Source: Christensenella sp. UBA7597
GTDB lineage: Bacteria; Bacillota; Clostridia; Christensenellales; Borkfalkiaceae
DNA length: 13,949 bases
Direction of reading: 5' to 3'
NCBI GenBank assembly: GCA_002474405.1
Contig: DLQW01000061.1
Span: 4,983 to 18,931 of the forward strand
Below the pieces are notes generated by a model. The model saw only the letters and a list, made by a program, of their open reading frames with translations, was not told where the DNA came from and made no database searches. This document shows positions 11,564-13,949 of the stretch, piece after piece. The first letter of the stretch is position 1; every line of letters starts with the position of its first letter. Position numbers and translations under genes: made by a program.

Positions 11564-13501
11564 TTACTTTTCTTCCACAGTGTGTTCGGGAGAAGCCTTC
11601 GTCATTCTTTCAAACGGGTCAATCTCGTGCCTGTCCTCCTGCGCGTCCATAAACGCAATCACTTCCGTATACGTTGCGCCCTTCATCAGCATCGCCACTT
11701 CGTCGGTGTAAATGGTTTCCTTTTCCACCAGCACGCGCGACATATTGTCGAGTATCGACCTGTTTTCCGTTAAAAGTTTCACCGCGCGTTCGTGCGCCGA
11801 AGCCACCAGTTTTCTCACTTCGTCGTCGATCGCCGCCGCGGTCTCCTGCGAGTACCCGTTGCGCGCTCCGCCGCCGTATTCGTAATCCATACCCATAAAC
11901 ACGGGCTGGTCGGAATCATACGCCACAAGCCCCAGCTTATCGCTCATACCCCACTGCGTAACCATGCGCCGCGCAATGTCCGATACGTGCTGCAAGTCCG
12001 CGCTCGCGCCCGTCGTAACGTCTTTAATCACCAGTTCTTCCGCCACGCGCCCGCCAAGCGACATGCAGATGTTATCCACAAGCTTGTTGTACGATACGTC
12101 GTTGTCGTCCGTTTCGGGGCGGGTCATCGTGTACCCCGCCGCCTTGCCGCGCGGAATAATCGAAACTTCGTGTACGGGGTCGCAATGCTTGCACAGGCAC
12201 GCCAAAACCGCATGTCCCGATTCGTGGTACGCCGTGCACCGCTTATCCGATTCCGTTACAACGCGGCTCTTCTTCTGCGGTCCCATCAGCACCTTGTTGA
12301 TGCCGTCGTACAGTTCGAGGTTCCCTATCAGCTTCTTGCCCTTTCTCGCCGTTAAAATCGCGGCTTCGTTCAGAAGGTTGGCAAGGTCCGCGCCCGAAAA
12401 TCCCGCCGTGATTCTCGCCACCGTGCGGAAGTTCACGTCCGGCGCGATGGGTTTGTTTCTCGCGTGCACCTTTAAAATCTGCTCGCGCCCTTTCACGTCG
12501 GGCAGGTTCACGTTGATCTGTCTGTCGAATCTTCCGGGACGAAGCAACGCAGGGTCAAGAATGTCCGCGCGGTTGGTCGCCGCCATCACGATAATGCCCT
12601 CGTTCGTTTCGAAGCCGTCCATCTGCACCAGAATCTGGTTCAGCGTCTGTTCTCTTTCGTCGTGTCCGCCGCCGAGTCCTGCTCCGCGCCGTCTGCCCAC
12701 CGCGTCGATTTCGTCGATGAAAATAATGCACGGCTGGTTCTTTTTCGCCACGTCGAACAAATCGCGCACACGCGCCGCGCCCACGCCCACATACATTTCC
12801 ACGAAGTCGGAACCGGAAACCGAGAAGAACGGCACGCCCGCCTCGCCCGCAACGGCTTTCGCAAACAGCGTTTTACCCGTTCCCGGAGGGCCTACCAAAA
12901 GCACGCCGCGCGGGATTCTCGCGCCGAGATCGGAAAAGCGCTTGGGCGTTTTCAAAAACTCCACCACTTCCTGCAGTTCTTCTTTTTCTTCTTCCGCGCC
13001 GGCTACGTCGGAAAATCGCACTTTCATATTGTTCTGCATATGCGCCTTGGTTTTGCCGACGTTCATCACTTTGCCGCCGCCCGCCGCGCTGCGCATAATC
13101 AGGTAAAATATCACCGATACCAGCACGATGCCGCCCAGCGTTACCAGACTGGACCATATACTGCCCGAATTCGGATCCGCGAAATACACTTCGCATTTCG
13201 CCGAACCCAGCTCGCGCCACGCCTGAATATCGTCGTTGTTCGGGTCGTACTTGCTCTGCCCCGTCGATTTGATATACACCACGCTGCCGTCCGCACGCAC
13301 GATTTTCGCCTGCACGTTATAACCGCTCACATGAATTTCGGCTTTCTCCCCGTCTCCGAGCGACATAATCTGCTCGTTGAACACGGTATCGGAAACTTCC
13401 GTATACCTCGGCGAAACGATACCGCGGAACAAGAAGAACAGCACGCCGACAAGCAGCAGTCCCAGCACTATCCATGTAATTGTTTTGCTTTTCTTATTCA
13501 A
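11564..13501 (-). CDS. ftsH: ATP-dependent zinc metalloprotease FtsH
   Basis: FtsH is a hexameric membrane-bound AAA+ protease that extracts and degrades damaged membrane proteins and short-lived regulators. The 645-residue product has all parts: a first membrane helix (about 8-26), an extracytoplasmic domain (about 27-115) and a second helix (about 117-136). The AAA module has Walker A GPPGTGKT (204-211), pore loop [10 protein letters not shown] (233-242), Walker B CIIFIDE (258-264) and arginine fingers in RPGRFDR (321-327). The protease domain has the zinc site HESGH (426-430), with D502 in TTGASADLQ as third ligand. The length is normal. No ATG precedes the first helix; the start is TTG at 13501, supported by AAAGGAG nine bases upstream. 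The gene has its own promoter (13568-13596) and leader, and ends at a terminator hairpin (11508-11541). Confidence 0.98.
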   Translation of the reverse strand: MNKKSKTITWIVLGLLLVGVLFFLFRGIVSPRYTEVSDTVFNEQIMSLGDGEKAEIHVSGYNVQAKIVRADGSVVYIKSTGQSKYDPNNDDIQAWRELGSAKCEVYFADPNSGSIWSSLVTLGGIVLVSVIFYLIMRSAAGGGKVMNVGKTKAHMQNNMKVRFSDVAGAEEEKEELQEVVEFLKTPKRFSDLGARIPRGVLLVGPPGTGKTLFAKAVAGEAGVPFFSVSGSDFVEMYVGVGAARVRDLFDVAKKNQPCIIFIDEIDAVGRRRGAGLGGGHDEREQTLNQILVQMDGFETNEGIIVMAATNRADILDPALLRPGRFDRQINVNLPDVKGREQILKVHARNKPIAPDVNFRTVARITAGFSGADLANLLNEAAILTARKGKKLIGNLELYDGINKVLMGPQKKSRVVTESDKRCTAYHESGHAVLACLCKHCDPVHEVSIIPRGKAAGYTMTRPETDDNDVSYNKLVDNICMSLGGRVAEELVIKDVTTGASADLQHVSDIARRMVTQWGMSDKLGLVAYDSDQPVFMGMDYEYGGGARNGYSQETAAAIDDEVRKLVASAHERAVKLLTENRSILDNMSRVLVEKETIYTDEVAMLMKGATYTEVIAFMDAQEDRHEIDPFERMTKASPEHTVEEK

Positions 13502-13521
13502 AGGTCTTTTCTCCTTTCAAA

Positions 13522-13556
13522 CCCGGATTTGCGTGCTTTGCACGGGTAAAATCGGG
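13522..13556 (-). promoter_or_regulatory. Hairpin in the ftsH 5' leader
   Basis: On the minus strand CCCGATTT (13556-13549 side) pairs with AAATCCGGG (13530-13522 side) with a bulged C. Inside it CGTGC-AAA-GCACG (13544-13532) forms a perfect 5-bp hairpin. It sits directly upstream of the AAAGGAG ribosome binding site. It may stabilise or modulate the mRNA; there is no U tract, so it is not a terminator. Confidence 0.4.
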
Positions 13557-13567
13557 CTTCTTTTAAC

Positions 13568-13596
13568 ATTTTAACACACGACGGGCGATTTTTCAA
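13568..13596 (-). promoter_or_regulatory. Promoter of ftsH
   Basis: On the minus strand TTGAAA (13596-13591), a 17-base spacer and TAAAAT (13573-13568) form a good housekeeping promoter. Transcription should start near 13561, about 60 bases before the TTG start codon. Confidence 0.78.
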
Positions 13597-13715
13597 GCGT
13601 TTGGCGGCGCCGCGGCAACTTTTTAATAAATATTTGGAAATCTCTCACAAATCATACACACGCGCCGCCCGTTTTTTGCATTTTCGCAGAAAAACGCCCT
13701 TTCCGCCCGCACTTT

Positions 13716-13949
13716 TCAGTGTACCAGTACGGCTTTGATACGGCGGATTCCCGCGCCGCTCGATTGTTCTTTCACGATTTTGAATTCGCCCAGCTCGCCC
13801 GTGCTTTCCGCATGCGGTCCGCCGCAGATTTCGCGGGAGAAATCGCCGATCGAATACGTTTTCACCACTTCGCCGTACTTGCTTTCAAACAGCCCGGTGA
13901 ATCCCTCTTCCTTGGCTTCCGCCAGCGAAATTTCCTTCATCACCACGGG
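13716..13949 (-). CDS. alaS: Alanyl-tRNA synthetase, C-terminal end (5' part outside window)
   Basis: The frame is open through the right edge (the first residues are PVVMKEISLAEAKEEGFTGL) and encodes the last 78 residues of an AlaS-type protein. It shows the second half of the editing domain that hydrolyses mischarged Ser-tRNA(Ala) or Gly-tRNA(Ala): GLFESKYGEVVK, the zinc-binding CGGPH (Cys and His ligands, Pro where CGGTH is commoner) and GIRRIKAVL. Textbook AlaS continues beyond this point with a dimerising C-Ala (DHHA1) domain, but here a stop follows two residues later. The gene is therefore either a short AlaS lacking C-Ala, a form I believe exists in some lineages, or a free-standing AlaX-type editing protein. 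The ALAEAKEEG-like entry segment and the open upstream frame favour AlaS. A GTG at 13946 is internal, not a start. Confidence 0.8.
   Translation of the reverse strand, partial: PVVMKEISLAEAKEEGFTGLFESKYGEVVKTYSIGDFSREICGGPHAESTGELGEFKIVKEQSSGAGIRRIKAVLVH

Noticed and set aside
12662..13549. Plus-strand open frame opposite ftsH
   Set aside because: It is antisense to highly conserved FtsH motifs; the product is His/Arg-rich with no recognisable fold. The same applies to the plus-strand frame at 11964-13106.
13640..13715. Terminator after alaS
   Set aside because: Stems can be drawn (CACT/AGTG at the stop; CGTTTTT/AAAAACG), but none is followed by a U tract on the minus strand.

Overview
The window reads like a chromosomal segment of a fairly GC-rich member of the Firmicutes, most likely an uncultured gut-type clostridium. 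This is an inference from protein families (KtrB, NatAB, MgtE, a PdaB-like deacetylase, FtsH, AlaS), strong AGGAG-type ribosome binding sites and clear TTGACA/TATAAT promoters. No rRNA, tRNA, CRISPR array, transposase or integrase was seen.

Layout. (1) Positions 1-2998, minus strand: the 5' part of a KtrB/TrkH potassium channel subunit that runs off the left edge, a tandem-OB-fold SSB-like protein closed by an intrinsic terminator, and a membrane-anchored polysaccharide deacetylase. (2) Positions 3244-5221, plus strand: a consensus promoter driving a two-gene NatA/NatB-type ABC exporter. (3) Positions 5332-7307, plus strand: a consensus promoter, a leader of about 220 nt with a 25-codon upstream ORF and several hairpins, then an MgtE Mg2+ channel with a duplicated N domain, and a terminator. 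(4) Positions 7316-9674, plus strand: a TetR regulator, a membrane-flavodoxin fusion and a PAP2 phosphatase, probably one operon, followed by an AraC/GyrI regulator at 9747-10610. (5) Positions 10638-11541: an A/T-rich module of two divergent small XRE regulators with overlapping promoters, bracketed by two related terminator hairpins sharing an exact 15-base stretch. (6) Positions 11564-13949, minus strand: ftsH with a TTG start, its promoter and leader, and the 3' end of an alaS-type gene that runs off the right edge and stops just after the editing domain.

The first half is mainly cation homeostasis: K+ uptake, probable Na+ or drug efflux, and Mg2+ uptake. The most interesting element is the mgtE leader. 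It carries a strongly initiated short ORF whose product begins with an Asp/Pro-rich stretch, and its Shine-Dalgarno is fully complementary to an anti-SD-like segment at the ORF's own 3' end. No Mg2+ riboswitch of the known M-box type was recognised by eye. Also notable are two genes (ktrB-like and the plus-strand XRE gene) whose TATAAT box ends exactly six bases before the ATG, which predicts leaderless mRNAs, and the lambda-like divergent XRE switch.
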